Assembly (NCBI RefSeq): GCF_014268885.2
Contig: NZ_CP077095.1
Span: forward strand, 2,857,501-2,921,500
Source of the DNA: Pseudomonas xantholysinigenes
GTDB taxonomy: Bacteria; Pseudomonadota; Gammaproteobacteria; Pseudomonadales; Pseudomonadaceae
DNA length: 64,000 bases
Direction: 5' to 3'
Below are positions 52,658 through 62,255 of this stretch, piece by piece; position 1 is the stretch's first letter; each line of letters starts with the position of its first letter. A model generated the notes under the pieces. The model worked only from the letters and a program-made list of their open reading frames with translations. It searched no databases and was not told the DNA's origin. Both the position numbers and the translations under genes were made by a program.

Positions 52658-55018
52658 TCAAAACAGGGGAAGTTGGCGATTGATCAGGGCGCTGAAGCTA
52701 TCGCCGACAAAAGGCAGGATGGCATCGGCCACCGGTTGCAGCTGACGGCTGAGGTAATGCTCGTAGTCGATCGGCGCCTGCAGGTTTTCCAGCGGCTCGG
52801 GGCCAGCCGTGGTGACCAGGTAGCTGATCCAGCCGCCGCGCTGATACTGCAGGGGCCGCCCCAGGTGACGGTTGTAGTCGTCGGCCAGGCGCGCCGCGCG
52901 CACGTGCGGCGGCACGTTGCGCAGGTACTCGGCCAAGGGGCGGCGCAGGCGCTTGCGATAGACCAGCAAGTCGTCCTGCTCACCGGCCAGGGTACGTTGC
53001 ACGTACTGACGGACATAGTCACGGTATGGCTGGCCACGGAAGATTCGCCCGTAGAGCGCTTGCTGGAACTCTCGCGCCAGCGGTGACCAGTCGGTGCGCA
53101 CCGACTCCAGGCCCTTGAACACCATGTCCTCGCCGCCCTCCGCCCGCCGTACCAGGCCGGCATAACGCTTCTTGCTGCCCTCGTCGGCGCCGCGAATGGT
53201 CGGCATCAGAAAGCGCGCGTAGTGGGTCTCGAACTGCAGTTCCAGGGCGCTTTCCAGCCCCAGGGTCTGGCGCAGGTGCTCACGCCACCACTGGTTGACC
53301 TCGGTCACCAACGCGCGACCGATGCGCGCCGCGGCCTCCTCGGCGTGCGCGCCCTTGAGCCAGACGAAGGTCGAGTCGGTGTCGCCGTAGATCACCTCGT
53401 ACCCCTGGGCTTCGATCAGCGCCCGGGTCTGGCGCATGATCTGGTGCCCACGCATGGTGATCGATGACGCCAAGCGTGGATCGAAGAAGCGGCAACCGCT
53501 GGAGCCCAGCACGCCGTAGAAGGCATTCATGATGATCTTCAACGCCTGCGACAAGGGCGCGTTGCCGGCGCGCTTGGCTGCCTCGCGCCCCTGCCAGACG
53601 CGCTCGACGATGGCCGGCAGGCAGTGCTTGTGGCGCGAGAAACGCCCGCCCCGGAAGCCCTCGACCGACTGTGCGTCATCCGCGTGCAGCAACCCCTCGA
53701 CCAGCCCCACCGGGTCGATCAGGAAGGTACGGATGATCGACGGGTACAGGCTCTTGTAGTCGAGCACCAGCACCGAATCGTACAAACCTGGGCGCGAATC
53801 CATGACGAAGCCCCCTGGGCTGGCTTCATCCGCACGCCCGCCGAGGTTGGGCGCGACATAGCCCAGGCGATGCATGTGCGGAATGTACAAATGGCAGAAC
53901 GCCGCCACCGAGCCACCGCCACGGTCCGCCGCCAGCCCCGTGACCGAGGCGCGCTCGAGCAGGAAGTCCAGCAGCCGCGTGTGGGCGAAGATCCGCGTGA
54001 CCAGCTCGCAGTCCTTGAGGTTGTAGTGCGCCAGGGCCGGTTTGTCCTCGGCAAACATCCGGTTGATTTCGTCCATGCGCTCGTAGGGCGTGCTGATTGC
54101 CTTGCCTTCGCCGAGCAGCTGCTGGGCGACGCTTTCCAGGCTGAACGAAGGGAAGCTCCAGGTGGCCGAACGCAAGGCCTCGATGCCGTCGATCAACAGC
54201 CGGCCCGGTGCTTCGGCGAAGAAGTGGCTGCGGCTGCCGTGCTCGCGCAGGTGCAAGGGCGCACCGTCGCGGCCCAGGCACAAGGGCACGCCAAGCTGCC
54301 GGGCGTGTTCGTGCAGCAGGCGCAGGTCGAACTGGATCAGGTTCCAGCCGATGATCGCGTCCGGGTCGTGCTGGGCCAGCCAGCGATTCAGGCAGTCGAT
54401 CAGCGCCGCCCGGTCAACGCAGTACTGCAGCTCGAAATCGACCTGGGCGGCATCGCCATTGGCCGGGCCGAGCATGTACACGTTGCGCTGGCCACAGCCC
54501 TCCAGGGCGATGCTGTACAGCTCGCCGCGCTCGCTGGTCTCGATGTCCAGCGACACCAGGCGCAGTGGCGGACGGTAGTCGGGGTCGGGCTTGAGCTGGG
54601 TGTCGTGCAGCACACCCTGGGCATCGGCCTTGCCGGCAAACCGCACCGGCGCGGTGATGAAGCGCTCCATCAGGTAGCGCTCGGGCGGGCGGATATCTGC
54701 CTCGAGCACCTCGATGCCGGCCGCGCGCAGGCGCTTGTCGAGGGCGATAAGTTGACGGTGCTGGCGGCAGTACAGGCCCAGTACCGGGCGCTGGTCGAAA
54801 TCACGCAGGTGCAGGGGCTTGAGCTCGACACCCTGCTCGTTGGCCAGCAACGCACGGGCCTGCTGCGCCTGTTCGGCCGGAATGAACGCTACCGACGGCT
54901 GTGGCGCCAGGCACACACGCCTGGGCCCCTGGTCGGTAGCCAGCCAGAACTCCACGCAAGTGCCTGCGGGCGTGTCGTGCCAATGACGGGTTAGGACAAA
55001 CCCCTGTTGCAACTGCAC
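52658..55018 (-). CDS. polB: DNA polymerase II (family B)
   Basis: A 786-residue family-B polymerase, matching the ~783 residues of E. coli Pol II. Proofreading motifs are intact: SLDIETSE (Asp158, Glu160), [14 protein letters not shown] and [10 protein letters not shown]. Polymerase motifs are [10 protein letters not shown] (~419), [15 protein letters not shown] and IYGDTDSTF (~544, the catalytic Asp pair). In enterobacteria this enzyme is SOS-induced and restarts replication at lesions. I see no clear LexA box in the short upstream gap. It follows the MFS gene on the same strand with an 87-bp space. Confidence 0.96.
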   Translation of the reverse strand: MQLQQGFVLTRHWHDTPAGTCVEFWLATDQGPRRVCLAPQPSVAFIPAEQAQQARALLANEQGVELKPLHLRDFDQRPVLGLYCRQHRQLIALDKRLRAAGIEVLEADIRPPERYLMERFITAPVRFAGKADAQGVLHDTQLKPDPDYRPPLRLVSLDIETSERGELYSIALEGCGQRNVYMLGPANGDAAQVDFELQYCVDRAALIDCLNRWLAQHDPDAIIGWNLIQFDLRLLHEHARQLGVPLCLGRDGAPLHLREHGSRSHFFAEAPGRLLIDGIEALRSATWSFPSFSLESVAQQLLGEGKAISTPYERMDEINRMFAEDKPALAHYNLKDCELVTRIFAHTRLLDFLLERASVTGLAADRGGGSVAAFCHLYIPHMHRLGYVAPNLGGRADEASPGGFVMDSRPGLYDSVLVLDYKSLYPSIIRTFLIDPVGLVEGLLHADDAQSVEGFRGGRFSRHKHCLPAIVERVWQGREAAKRAGNAPLSQALKIIMNAFYGVLGSSGCRFFDPRLASSITMRGHQIMRQTRALIEAQGYEVIYGDTDSTFVWLKGAHAEEAAARIGRALVTEVNQWWREHLRQTLGLESALELQFETHYARFLMPTIRGADEGSKKRYAGLVRRAEGGEDMVFKGLESVRTDWSPLAREFQQALYGRIFRGQPYRDYVRQYVQRTLAGEQDDLLVYRKRLRRPLAEYLRNVPPHVRAARLADDYNRHLGRPLQYQRGGWISYLVTTAGPEPLENLQAPIDYEHYLSRQLQPVADAILPFVGDSFSALINRQLPLF

Positions 55019-55105
55019 CGCGTGGACCTCGTCAAGCTGGAGCGCAAAGCGCGATTCTACCGTGCTCCAGCAGAGATTGCTGATGAGCGCGACACGCTTG
55101 CAGGG

Positions 55106-56311
55106 CTAACGAGCACCGCTGGCGAACCCGGCGCGACGGCCAGTCAATACCAACAACCCAGCCAACGCGACCAGCCCCAGCACCACCGTACCGAAAGACG
55201 CAACGCCGATCCCGGTCAGCAACAAGCCGCCAATGATCCCGCCCAAAGCAATCGCACTGTTCCACACCGTCACCAGCATCGACTGCGCCACATCGCCGCC
55301 CTCGCCCGCCGCATCAGCGCAAGCCGTCTGCAACAGGGTCGGCGCGCCGCCATAGGTCAGCCCCCACAACGCCACGCTGGCGTGCACCAGCCACGCCGCG
55401 CCCTGCGCCTGCCCCAACGCCAACGTTGCCAGGGCGAAGCCGGCCAGGCACAGCACCACCAGCCCACGCAAATGCCGGTCCACACCGATGCCGACCAGCG
55501 CGATACCCGCCAGCGACGCCAGGCCGAAGGTCATCAGCACCTGGCCAACCTCATTTGCCATGCCGGCCGCCGCCAGCAACGGCACGATGTAGGTGTAGAG
55601 AATGTTGTGCCCCAGGATCCAGGCCAGGATCACCAGTAGCACCCGCGCCACCCCAGGGGTACGCAATACCGCCAGCGCCGCTGGGCGCCGACCGGCCACT
55701 TGGCCCGGAAAATCCGGCACCGCCCGCAGCACCCAGCCCACCAGCAACAACGCCGCCAGCGCCACTACCACGAAGGTGGCGCGCCAGCCCAGCCAGGCCC
55801 CCAGCCAGGTGCCGATCGGCACGCCCAGCGACAGCGCGATGGGCTGCCCGAGCATCGCCAGCGCCATCGCCTTGCCCTGCAGGGCAGGCGCCACCATGCG
55901 CCGCGCATGGCCGGCAATCAGGCCCCAGGCCAGCCCAGCGGCGGCACCGGTGAAAAAACGCAGGAGCAAGGTCAGCTGGTTATCAGGGGAAACGGCGGTC
56001 AGCCCGTTGAACAACACGAAGCCGCCGATGGCCAGCAACAGCGCCCGGCGCCTGTACCAACCCTGGGTCAAGGTCACCAACGGGATCGCCGTGAGCAGTG
56101 AGCCCAGGGCATAGGCCGTGACCCACTGCCCGGCCATGGCCTGGCTGATGTCCATGCCCGTGGCGATCTGGTCGAGCAAGCCGGCGGGCAAGGTTTCGCT
56201 GAGGATCGCGATGAAGCCGGTCAGGGCCAAGGCCAGCAACCCACTCACAGGGAGCCGGTTGGCCTTGGCGTCAGGCGTGGCGACACGGATCGCCGGGGAA
56301 GGTGTATGCAT
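55106..56311 (-). CDS. MFS exporter (DHA1/AraJ-like)
   Basis: A 401-residue inner-membrane transporter with 12 predicted helices. N-terminal LLALALTGFIAILSETLPAG leads into GQWVTAYALGSLLTAIPLV, and the loop GWYRRRALLLAIGGF is the usual Arg-rich motif between helices 2 and 3. RFFTGAAAGLAWGLIAGHARR lies in helix 4/5. This places it with drug- and sugar-efflux MFS proteins. The substrate is unknown. It is divergent from a LysR gene that probably regulates it. Confidence 0.92.
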   Translation of the reverse strand: MHTPSPAIRVATPDAKANRLPVSGLLALALTGFIAILSETLPAGLLDQIATGMDISQAMAGQWVTAYALGSLLTAIPLVTLTQGWYRRRALLLAIGGFVLFNGLTAVSPDNQLTLLLRFFTGAAAGLAWGLIAGHARRMVAPALQGKAMALAMLGQPIALSLGVPIGTWLGAWLGWRATFVVVALAALLLVGWVLRAVPDFPGQVAGRRPAALAVLRTPGVARVLLVILAWILGHNILYTYIVPLLAAAGMANEVGQVLMTFGLASLAGIALVGIGVDRHLRGLVVLCLAGFALATLALGQAQGAAWLVHASVALWGLTYGGAPTLLQTACADAAGEGGDVAQSMLVTVWNSAIALGGIIGGLLLTGIGVASFGTVVLGLVALAGLLVLTGRRAGFASGAR

Positions 56312-56394
56312 GGGGGCCTCTAACTATTGGTCAAGGCCGATAGCTTGTGGCGGCAAGGCATTAAGGAAAAAGATGGGTAGAATGCCGCTCATAC

Positions 56395-56410
56395 AGGACA
56401 TAAACGTCCT
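56395..56410. promoter_or_regulatory. Dyad in the MFS/LysR spacer
   Basis: AGGAC-ATAAAC-GTCCT is a perfect 5-bp inverted repeat 15 bp before the LysR start, in the 114-bp divergent spacer. It is a plausible operator for the adjacent regulator. Confidence 0.4.
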
Positions 56411-56425
56411 TAATCGGAGCGCAGC

Positions 56426-57331
56426 ATGGACAGCCTCAACGGTTTCGTGGTGTTCAATCGGGTCGCCGAAGCCGGCAGCTTTGTCGCTGCCGGCCAGTCG
56501 CTGGGGATCAGCGCCTCGGCGGTGGGCAAGCGCGTGGCGCGCCTGGAAAACCGCCTGGGGGTGCGCCTGTTCCACCGCAGCACCCGCAGCATCACCCTGA
56601 CCGCCGAAGGCGCGCTGTTTCTCGAACGCAGCCAACGCATCCTGGCCGAAATCGAGGCCACCGAGCAGGCGCTGTTCCAGGCCAGCAGCACCCCGCGCGG
56701 ACGCTTGCGGGTCAGCCTGCCGCAGGTGACCGGGCTGGTGATGCCGGCGTTGGCCGAGTTCATGGCGCGCTACCCGGATATCGAACTGGACCTGGACTTC
56801 AGCGACCGCATGGTGGATATCGTCGGCGAGGGCTTCGATGTGGTGATGCGCGGTGGCCAGCCGCTGGATTCACGCCTCAACGCCAAGTTCCTCGGGCACT
56901 TCCAGCACCGCCTGGTGGCCTCCCCGGCCTACCTGGCCGAACAGGGCGCGCCGCAACATCCGCGCGACCTGGCTGGGCACCGCTGCCTGCACTACCGCTT
57001 CCCCAGCACCGGCAAGCTGGAGGTCTGGCCGCTGCGCCGGGAACATCCCGAGCAGGACTACGCCATTCCCATCGCCATGGTCTGCAACCATGTCGAGACG
57101 CGCATCTGCTTCGCCCTCAATGACCGCGGCATCACCTGCCTGCCGGACTTCAGCGTGGCCAGGGAGCTGGCGGCCGGCACCCTGGTGAGCGTGCTCGATG
57201 GGTTTATCGAACGGCGTGGCAGTTTCTACTTGCTGTGGCCTTCAGGTGGGCAGATGCCGCCGAAGTTACGGGTATTCATCGATTTCATGAGTGCGCATGT
57301 ACTGACCGGTGCAGGGGGATCGGTTACATGA
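56426..57331 (+). CDS. LysR-type regulator, divergent from MFS exporter
   Basis: A 301-residue LysR regulator. The HTH (NGFVVFNRVAEAGSFVAAGQSLGISASAVGKRVARLE) is followed by RSTRSITLTAEGALFLERSQRIL and an effector domain containing MVDIVGEGFDVVMRGG, a form common in the CrgA/DsdC-like group. It starts 114 bp from the exporter on the opposite strand, so autoregulation and control of that exporter are likely. A CGGAGCG ribosome-binding site precedes the ATG. Confidence 0.92.
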   Translation: MDSLNGFVVFNRVAEAGSFVAAGQSLGISASAVGKRVARLENRLGVRLFHRSTRSITLTAEGALFLERSQRILAEIEATEQALFQASSTPRGRLRVSLPQVTGLVMPALAEFMARYPDIELDLDFSDRMVDIVGEGFDVVMRGGQPLDSRLNAKFLGHFQHRLVASPAYLAEQGAPQHPRDLAGHRCLHYRFPSTGKLEVWPLRREHPEQDYAIPIAMVCNHVETRICFALNDRGITCLPDFSVARELAAGTLVSVLDGFIERRGSFYLLWPSGGQMPPKLRVFIDFMSAHVLTGAGGSVT

Positions 57332-57385
57332 GTAACGCCGTGCGGCGCACCGATGTTCAAGCCGTTACCCGTTCCCCTCACGATT

Positions 57386-58306
57386 TCAACCGTACAGGTA
57401 GCTGATGTCCTTGTGCGCCAACGCCGGCACCTGCGCCACCAGGTAGTCACGCAGCTTGTGCATGTGATGTGCCTTGGGGCTGGCCTTGAGCCAGGTCATG
57501 TAGTAACCATCGCCGGTGGCCACCGCCTGGGGGAATGGCGTGACCAGGTTACCCGCCGCCAGGTCGGCGCTGGCCAGCACCAGGTCGACCACCGAAATGC
57601 CCAGCCCCTGCTGGGCCGCCGAAATGCCCTGGTCGAGGGTATCGAACACCTGGCCCTGGTCGATGCTGATGTCCAGCGCATCCAGGCGCGCCAGCCAGCG
57701 TCGCCAGTCGCGGCGGTCCGGCGAGGGGTGGAGGAATTCGCAGTCCTCGAGCACCGAGAGCGGCGGCGCCGGGTCGGCAAGGTAGGTGGGGTGGCAGACC
57801 GGAATCAGCCATTCGTCGAACAGCTTCAAGCTTTCGACCTCGGCCGGGAAGCGGCCGTTGCCCAGCAGGATGGCGCAGTCGTAGGGCTCGGAATAGAAAT
57901 CCACCGCGTCGATGTCCATCCATACGCTGGACAGCTGCACCGAGCAGCTGTTGTCTGCCTTCTTGAAGCCGTCCAGTGCCCGCAGCAGCCAGCGCACGGT
58001 GAGCGTCGACGGCGCTTTCAGGCGGATGCCGTAGCGGTCCTGGCGCAGCAGCGCGCAGGCGTTCTCGATGATCTTGAAGCCGACCTTGAGTTCCTGGGCC
58101 AGCAGCCGGCCATGCTCGGTCAGGCGCAGCTTGGGGCCGCGGCGCTCGAACAGGTCGCAACCGAACAGCGCCTCAAGAGTCTTTATATGGTGGCTGACCG
58201 CCCCCTGGGTGAGGGCCAGCTCCTGGGCGGCACGGGTGAAAGAGCCATAGCGCGAGGCCACTTCGAAGGCCCGCAGGGCGTGCAAGGCGTGAATCCGTTC
58301 CGACAT
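57386..58306 (-). CDS. LysR-type regulator, GcvA-like, divergent from the YqcI/YcgG operon
   Basis: A 306-residue LysR regulator. The start ATG at 58306 has GGAAGG 5 nt upstream; the longest frame begins six codons earlier without a site. The HTH (HALRAFEVASRYGSFTRAAQELALTQGAVSHHIKTLE) and LFERRGPKLRLTEHGR are typical of GcvA-like proteins. The effector domain follows. It is transcribed away from the YqcI-LysE-SGNH hydrolase operon across 173 bp, which points to control of that operon. Confidence 0.92.
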   Translation of the reverse strand: MSERIHALHALRAFEVASRYGSFTRAAQELALTQGAVSHHIKTLEALFGCDLFERRGPKLRLTEHGRLLAQELKVGFKIIENACALLRQDRYGIRLKAPSTLTVRWLLRALDGFKKADNSCSVQLSSVWMDIDAVDFYSEPYDCAILLGNGRFPAEVESLKLFDEWLIPVCHPTYLADPAPPLSVLEDCEFLHPSPDRRDWRRWLARLDALDISIDQGQVFDTLDQGISAAQQGLGISVVDLVLASADLAAGNLVTPFPQAVATGDGYYMTWLKASPKAHHMHKLRDYLVAQVPALAHKDISYLYG

Positions 58307-58333
58307 GAAGGCCTTCCAGAGCATGAATGAGGC

Positions 58334-58350
58334 TCATAGTAGGTCATAGT
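58334..58350. promoter_or_regulatory. TCATAGT direct repeats upstream of the LysR gene
   Basis: TCATAGT occurs twice, at 58334-58340 and 58344-58350, a 10-bp period that places both copies on one DNA face. It is in the divergent spacer near the LysR start and may be a regulator-binding site. Confidence 0.35.
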
Positions 58351-58479
58351 TCCAGGCGTTTTACAACGCAGCGACCCTCACCGAAAATGCTGGTAAATAA
58401 CAATTTTATATAGCCAACCCGCATGGATATGACGGAAAAATCACTTTAACGCACTCACACGGATATACCTGGGGAAATC

Positions 58480-59253
58480 ATGTTTACGGGTTATGGACAC
58501 TGCTACCGCCTGGATGCGCTAGAGCTCGCCGATGAACATGTGCACAACCAGCATCACTGGACGCACAAGACCATAGAACATTTCAAGCAAACCCTGGCCA
58601 ACCCTGACTTCCCGTGCCTGTTCGGGCGCAAGGCGGTCAGCGCGCGCACTTGCCACATCATCTTCGCCCGCGCCAGCCAGCTGGCCGACGACATCGCCAG
58701 GGGCCTGGCCGACTACATCCGCACCGTCGCGCCGATCCCGCTCAAGCAGCGCATCGGTCATCCGCTGCTGGTGTTTCTGCAAACCGACCCGGCCAGCACC
58801 CTGGCCGAGCAGCAACGCCTGGCCTGGGCGGTACTGCAACAGGTCCATGCCCGCGACCCGCAACCCTGGCCAAACGAAGTGCCACAGGACCCGCACGACG
58901 CTCGCTGGGCGTTCTGCTTCGCCGGCATGCCGCTGTTCGTCAACATGAGCTTCCCCGGCCATCGGCTGATGAAAAGCCGCAACCTGGGCCAGCACATCGC
59001 CTTCGTCATCAACCCGCGCGAGAGCTTCGACGAAGTGGCCAGCGCCGGCACCGAAAGCGGCCAACGCATCCGCGCGCGCATTCGTGAGCGGGTGCGCCAC
59101 TACAACGATGGCGTGATGCCCGATTCGCTTGGCTTCTTCGGCCAGGACGACAACTTCGAATGGCAGCAATACCAATTGCAGGAGCCCGGTTCGCTGAACC
59201 CGGCGCGCTGCCCGTTCCATACCGCAACCGCTGAACCCATGATCGAGAACTGA
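58480..59253 (+). CDS. YqcI/YcgG-family protein
   Basis: A 257-residue cytoplasmic protein. The family block WAFCFAGMPLFVNMSFPGHRLMKSRNLG with upstream WPNEVPQDPHDARW, and the later HIAFVINPRESFDEVA, are what I associate with YqcI/YcgG. Members are usually ~240-260 residues and their function is unknown; conserved His, Asp and Arg residues hint at enzymatic activity. GGGG lies just before the ATG. It is the first gene of a three-gene plus-strand operon, and the LysE-type gene begins 2 bp after its stop. Confidence 0.85.
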   Translation: MFTGYGHCYRLDALELADEHVHNQHHWTHKTIEHFKQTLANPDFPCLFGRKAVSARTCHIIFARASQLADDIARGLADYIRTVAPIPLKQRIGHPLLVFLQTDPASTLAEQQRLAWAVLQQVHARDPQPWPNEVPQDPHDARWAFCFAGMPLFVNMSFPGHRLMKSRNLGQHIAFVINPRESFDEVASAGTESGQRIRARIRERVRHYNDGVMPDSLGFFGQDDNFEWQQYQLQEPGSLNPARCPFHTATAEPMIEN

Positions 59254-59255
59254 AC

Positions 59256-59891
59256 GTGAATACTGCACTGACCGCCACCTACGCCCTCACCGTCCTGCTG
59301 CTGATCGCCACGCCTGGCCCGGTGGTGGCACTGATCGTCAACACCGCCGCCGCCTCGGGCTCGCGCAAGGCGCTGTTCACCGCCGTCGGCACCAACTGGG
59401 CGTCGCTGGTGCTGATCGGCGCCGCGGCCTGGATCATCATGACCAGTGCGGCCATCGACAAGACCTGGCTCAACGGCATGAGCCTGCTGGGCTGCCTGTT
59501 TATCGGCTACATCGCCCTGGGCACCCTGCGCGAGGCGCTGCAGAGCAAGGCCGACAGTGCGGACGAACAGGCCGCGCCTAACGCGCAAGCGGGGCGTGGC
59601 GGTTTGCTCCAGGGCTTCATGGTGGGCATTTCCAACCCCAAGGACATCATCTTCTTCATTTCCTTCTTCCCACAGTTCATCCAGATCACCGAATCGTTCG
59701 GCAAGAGCATGCTGGTGCTGTCGCTGCTGTGGATCGCCATCGATTTCGCCGTGCTCAGCCTGTACATCTTCGCCATCGGCAAACTTGCCTCGCCGCGCAG
59801 CAACCGTCTGATCAGCCTGGCCTCGGGCGTGGCGCTGCTGTTGATCGCCGCCGTTGGCCTGGCCTACAACCTCAAGGCACTGGCGGCCTGA
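59256..59891 (+). CDS. LysE/RhtB-family amino-acid exporter
   Basis: A 211-residue inner-membrane protein with six hydrophobic helices. It begins with GTG. N-terminal LLLIATPGPVVALIVNTAA is the LysE-family TPGP signature, and GFMVGISNPKDIIFFISFFPQF is the second conserved block (NPK). It exports amino acids or derivatives. Sitting 2 bp after a YqcI/YcgG gene and 26 bp before an SGNH hydrolase, it probably exports a product or by-product made by those enzymes (inference). Confidence 0.93.
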   Translation: MNTALTATYALTVLLLIATPGPVVALIVNTAAASGSRKALFTAVGTNWASLVLIGAAAWIIMTSAAIDKTWLNGMSLLGCLFIGYIALGTLREALQSKADSADEQAAPNAQAGRGGLLQGFMVGISNPKDIIFFISFFPQFIQITESFGKSMLVLSLLWIAIDFAVLSLYIFAIGKLASPRSNRLISLASGVALLLIAAVGLAYNLKALAA

Positions 59892-59917
59892 GCCCGACCC
59901 TCGCCCAAGGAGCGCCC

Positions 59918-61021
59918 ATGAACCCGATCGACGACCGCCCGACAGGACTCATGGGCAATACCGCGCCACTGCCACAGGACTACCAGCGCTTCCTGCAACT
60001 GGGCAGTCGCCGTGCTCCGCAGATACTCTACGTGCATGAGCGCGGCTACCGCTCCAGCACCATCAACACCGATGCCCTGGGCCTGCGCTACAGCCATTGC
60101 GCCGGCAAGCGCTTCTCGGTGGCCGAGCGCGGCGGCGTGGCCCGGGTCAACCTGCTGGTGGGCGGCTCCACCGCCATGGGCATCGGCGCCAGCTCCGACC
60201 AGCACAGCGTGGCGTCGTACCTGTCGCAGTTGACCGGCGAGGTCTGGCTGAGCCTGGCCAGCTGCGGGCTCAACGCGACCCAGGAACTGCTGCTGTTCCT
60301 CACCCATCAGCACCGTTTCGGCCAGATCGGCCACGTGGTGCTGCTCAGCGGCCTCAATACCCTGGCCCAGGAAACCTTGGGCGAGGTCCTGGCCGGCGCC
60401 CAGGACCCGCAGCGCGCCCAGGCCTACCAGGGCTTTCTCAACCGCTTCAACGAAGGGGTACAGGTGGTCGATGAGCCACGTCGCGAATCGCTTTGGCAAC
60501 GCCTGGGCCAGGTCCTGGCGCCGGTTCGCGAACAGCCGTGGCCGGATATCGAGCCGCTGTCGAGCCCTGATAAACGCTTGATCCGCGCCGCCGACAGCAT
60601 TGGCCGTACCCTGCGTCAATGGGATCGCCTGCTCGCCGACGGCCATACCACCCTGACCTTCATCCTGCAGCCGTTGCTGCCCTGGTGCCGCGACAGCCTG
60701 CCGACCGGCGAGCAGGCCATGCTCGCCGGCCTGGAGCGGCAACCGTCGAATTTCGACCGGCTGATCGGTAGTGCATTCGACAGCCAGTTGCACATGGCTT
60801 TCTTCCGCCGCATCAAGAGCCAGGCGGAACCTGTGCCCTGCTACGACATGAACTGCATGCTCGGCAGCTCACCGGCTTTCGCCAGTGACCTGTTCGTTGA
60901 CCGCCTGCACTTCAACGACCTGGGCAACAACGCGCTGGCCAAAGTCATCACCGCCAAGCTCGGCCTGGCCCAGGAAAACCAGGCCTTGCGTAAGGTCACG
61001 CCGATCAAGCCGGGCGGATAG
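59918..61021 (+). CDS. SGNH/GDSL-like hydrolase-fold protein
   Basis: A 367-residue protein. I start it at the ATG at 59918, which has AAGGAG 5 nt upstream; the open frame extends 63 codons into the LysE gene but has no site there. It shows SGNH-like features: VGGSTAMGIGA with the candidate nucleophile Ser, a Gly block ASCGLNATQE, LLSGLN with the Asn, and a C-terminal VDRLHFNDLGN that would supply the Asp-x-x-His pair. A signal peptide is absent, so it acts in the cytoplasm, perhaps as an esterase or acyltransferase. The family call is moderate because overall identity cannot be checked. Confidence 0.7.
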   Translation: MNPIDDRPTGLMGNTAPLPQDYQRFLQLGSRRAPQILYVHERGYRSSTINTDALGLRYSHCAGKRFSVAERGGVARVNLLVGGSTAMGIGASSDQHSVASYLSQLTGEVWLSLASCGLNATQELLLFLTHQHRFGQIGHVVLLSGLNTLAQETLGEVLAGAQDPQRAQAYQGFLNRFNEGVQVVDEPRRESLWQRLGQVLAPVREQPWPDIEPLSSPDKRLIRAADSIGRTLRQWDRLLADGHTTLTFILQPLLPWCRDSLPTGEQAMLAGLERQPSNFDRLIGSAFDSQLHMAFFRRIKSQAEPVPCYDMNCMLGSSPAFASDLFVDRLHFNDLGNNALAKVITAKLGLAQENQALRKVTPIKPGG

Positions 61022-61110
61022 CGACGTACCGGGCTTTCGGCAAGGGGCCTTGGCTGGCTAGAATACGCCGTCGTCGCTCCTGATCCGCCTGAGGCACTCG
61101 CATACCTGCC

Positions 61111-61833
61111 ATGACTTACCCTGTCGTCCCCCAGCGCCCGACCACGCGCGCCAGCCGCGTCGCTGTTGTGCCATTGATGCTGGCAGCCTTCGGCGCCCAG
61201 GCATTGGAGGTGAACATCGACCCCCATGCCGACCTGCTCTACCGCCAGGCCCTGCCCCTGCTGGAACAGGCCGACAGCCAGGACGACAGTGCCAGCCCCC
61301 TGCGTACCTCGCCCCAGGACCCGGAGCTCAGCCGCCAGGGCCAGGCCATGGCGCATACCCTGCCGACGGCCGTGGCACTGCTCAAACGCTCCGTCGCCCT
61401 GGGCCATCCGGTTGCCCAGTACCGCCTGGCGCTGTACTACACCACCTACCTGCCGGCCGGGCAGATTGCCGACGCCGCCTGCCCGTTGCTGGAGGCCAGC
61501 CTCAAGCAGGGCTTCGCCCCGCCGGCCCTGGCCATTGCCCGCTGGTGCACGCCGTACAACGCCAGCCCGGCCTACCACGAGGCGCTGGAAGCGGTGCCCA
61601 GCATGGCCACCTTGTATGCCTCCTACTACCCGCAGCCGGCCACGCGCCTGGCTTGCAGTCGCGCCCGGCCGCAGGGGCTGCAGTTGCAGTGGGGGCGCCA
61701 GCGCGACTACCAGGCGGAAATCTACCGCCTGCTTGGCGAGCTCGACCCGCAGCAGCGCCAGGGTTTCCTGCAAAAGGCGGTAGAGATCAACGGCTGCGCC
61801 GCCGCCCAACAGCGCCTGGCCAGCCAGCGCTGA
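61111..61833 (+). CDS. Exported Sel1-like repeat protein
   Basis: A 240-residue protein with a signal-like N-terminus (ASRVAVVPLMLAAFGAQALE). The middle part has helical Sel1/TPR-type repeats: AVALLKRSVALGHPVAQYRLALYYTTYL and ACPLLEASLKQGFAPPALAIARWC. Several Cys residues in the mature part may form disulfides. The first ATG is used; the ribosome-binding site is weak. Function unknown. It has its own space between the SGNH hydrolase gene and the REP region. Confidence 0.75.
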   Translation: MTYPVVPQRPTTRASRVAVVPLMLAAFGAQALEVNIDPHADLLYRQALPLLEQADSQDDSASPLRTSPQDPELSRQGQAMAHTLPTAVALLKRSVALGHPVAQYRLALYYTTYLPAGQIADAACPLLEASLKQGFAPPALAIARWCTPYNASPAYHEALEAVPSMATLYASYYPQPATRLACSRARPQGLQLQWGRQRDYQAEIYRLLGELDPQQRQGFLQKAVEINGCAAAQQRLASQR

Positions 61834-62255
61834 TCCGGCGCCGCGGGCGCAATGCCGAGACTGCCGTATCTGGCGTAATCCCTGTGAGAGTGGATTTACC
61901 CGCGAACACCGGCGTAGCCGGTGCCAAGTACTGCGTTGCTTGCTTCGCGGGTAAACCCGCTCCCACAGGTACAGCGCATGGCTGGCCCCTGGTGTAGTCG
62001 CTGCTGGGCTAACTGTATTGCCGAGATTTCTCGGCCTGACGCAATCCCTGTGGGAGCAGGCTTGCCCGCGAACACCGGTGTAGCCGGTGCCAGACACCGC
62101 GTTGTTGCTTCAAGGGGGTATAGGCCGGCGCGCCTACAGAACGATACATAACTCACTGCAGCACGACACACTGCAGATACCCCACCCCCGCACACTCCCG
62201 GCCATCATCGCGCGAAGGCACCCCGCCCTCGCCGCCTGCTCCGGGAAACCTGCCC
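61834..62255. repeat. Intergenic REP region
   Basis: This 422-bp spacer has no gene. A full REP hairpin lies at 61881-61969, from CCTGTGAGAG to CCGCTCCCACAGG. A second, one-armed copy lies at about 62047-62120 (CCTGTGGGAGCAGGCTTGCC onward), decayed on its right side. Both share the inner stem CACCGG-TGTAGCCGGTG type with the repeats at 29.7 kb. Confidence 0.8.
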
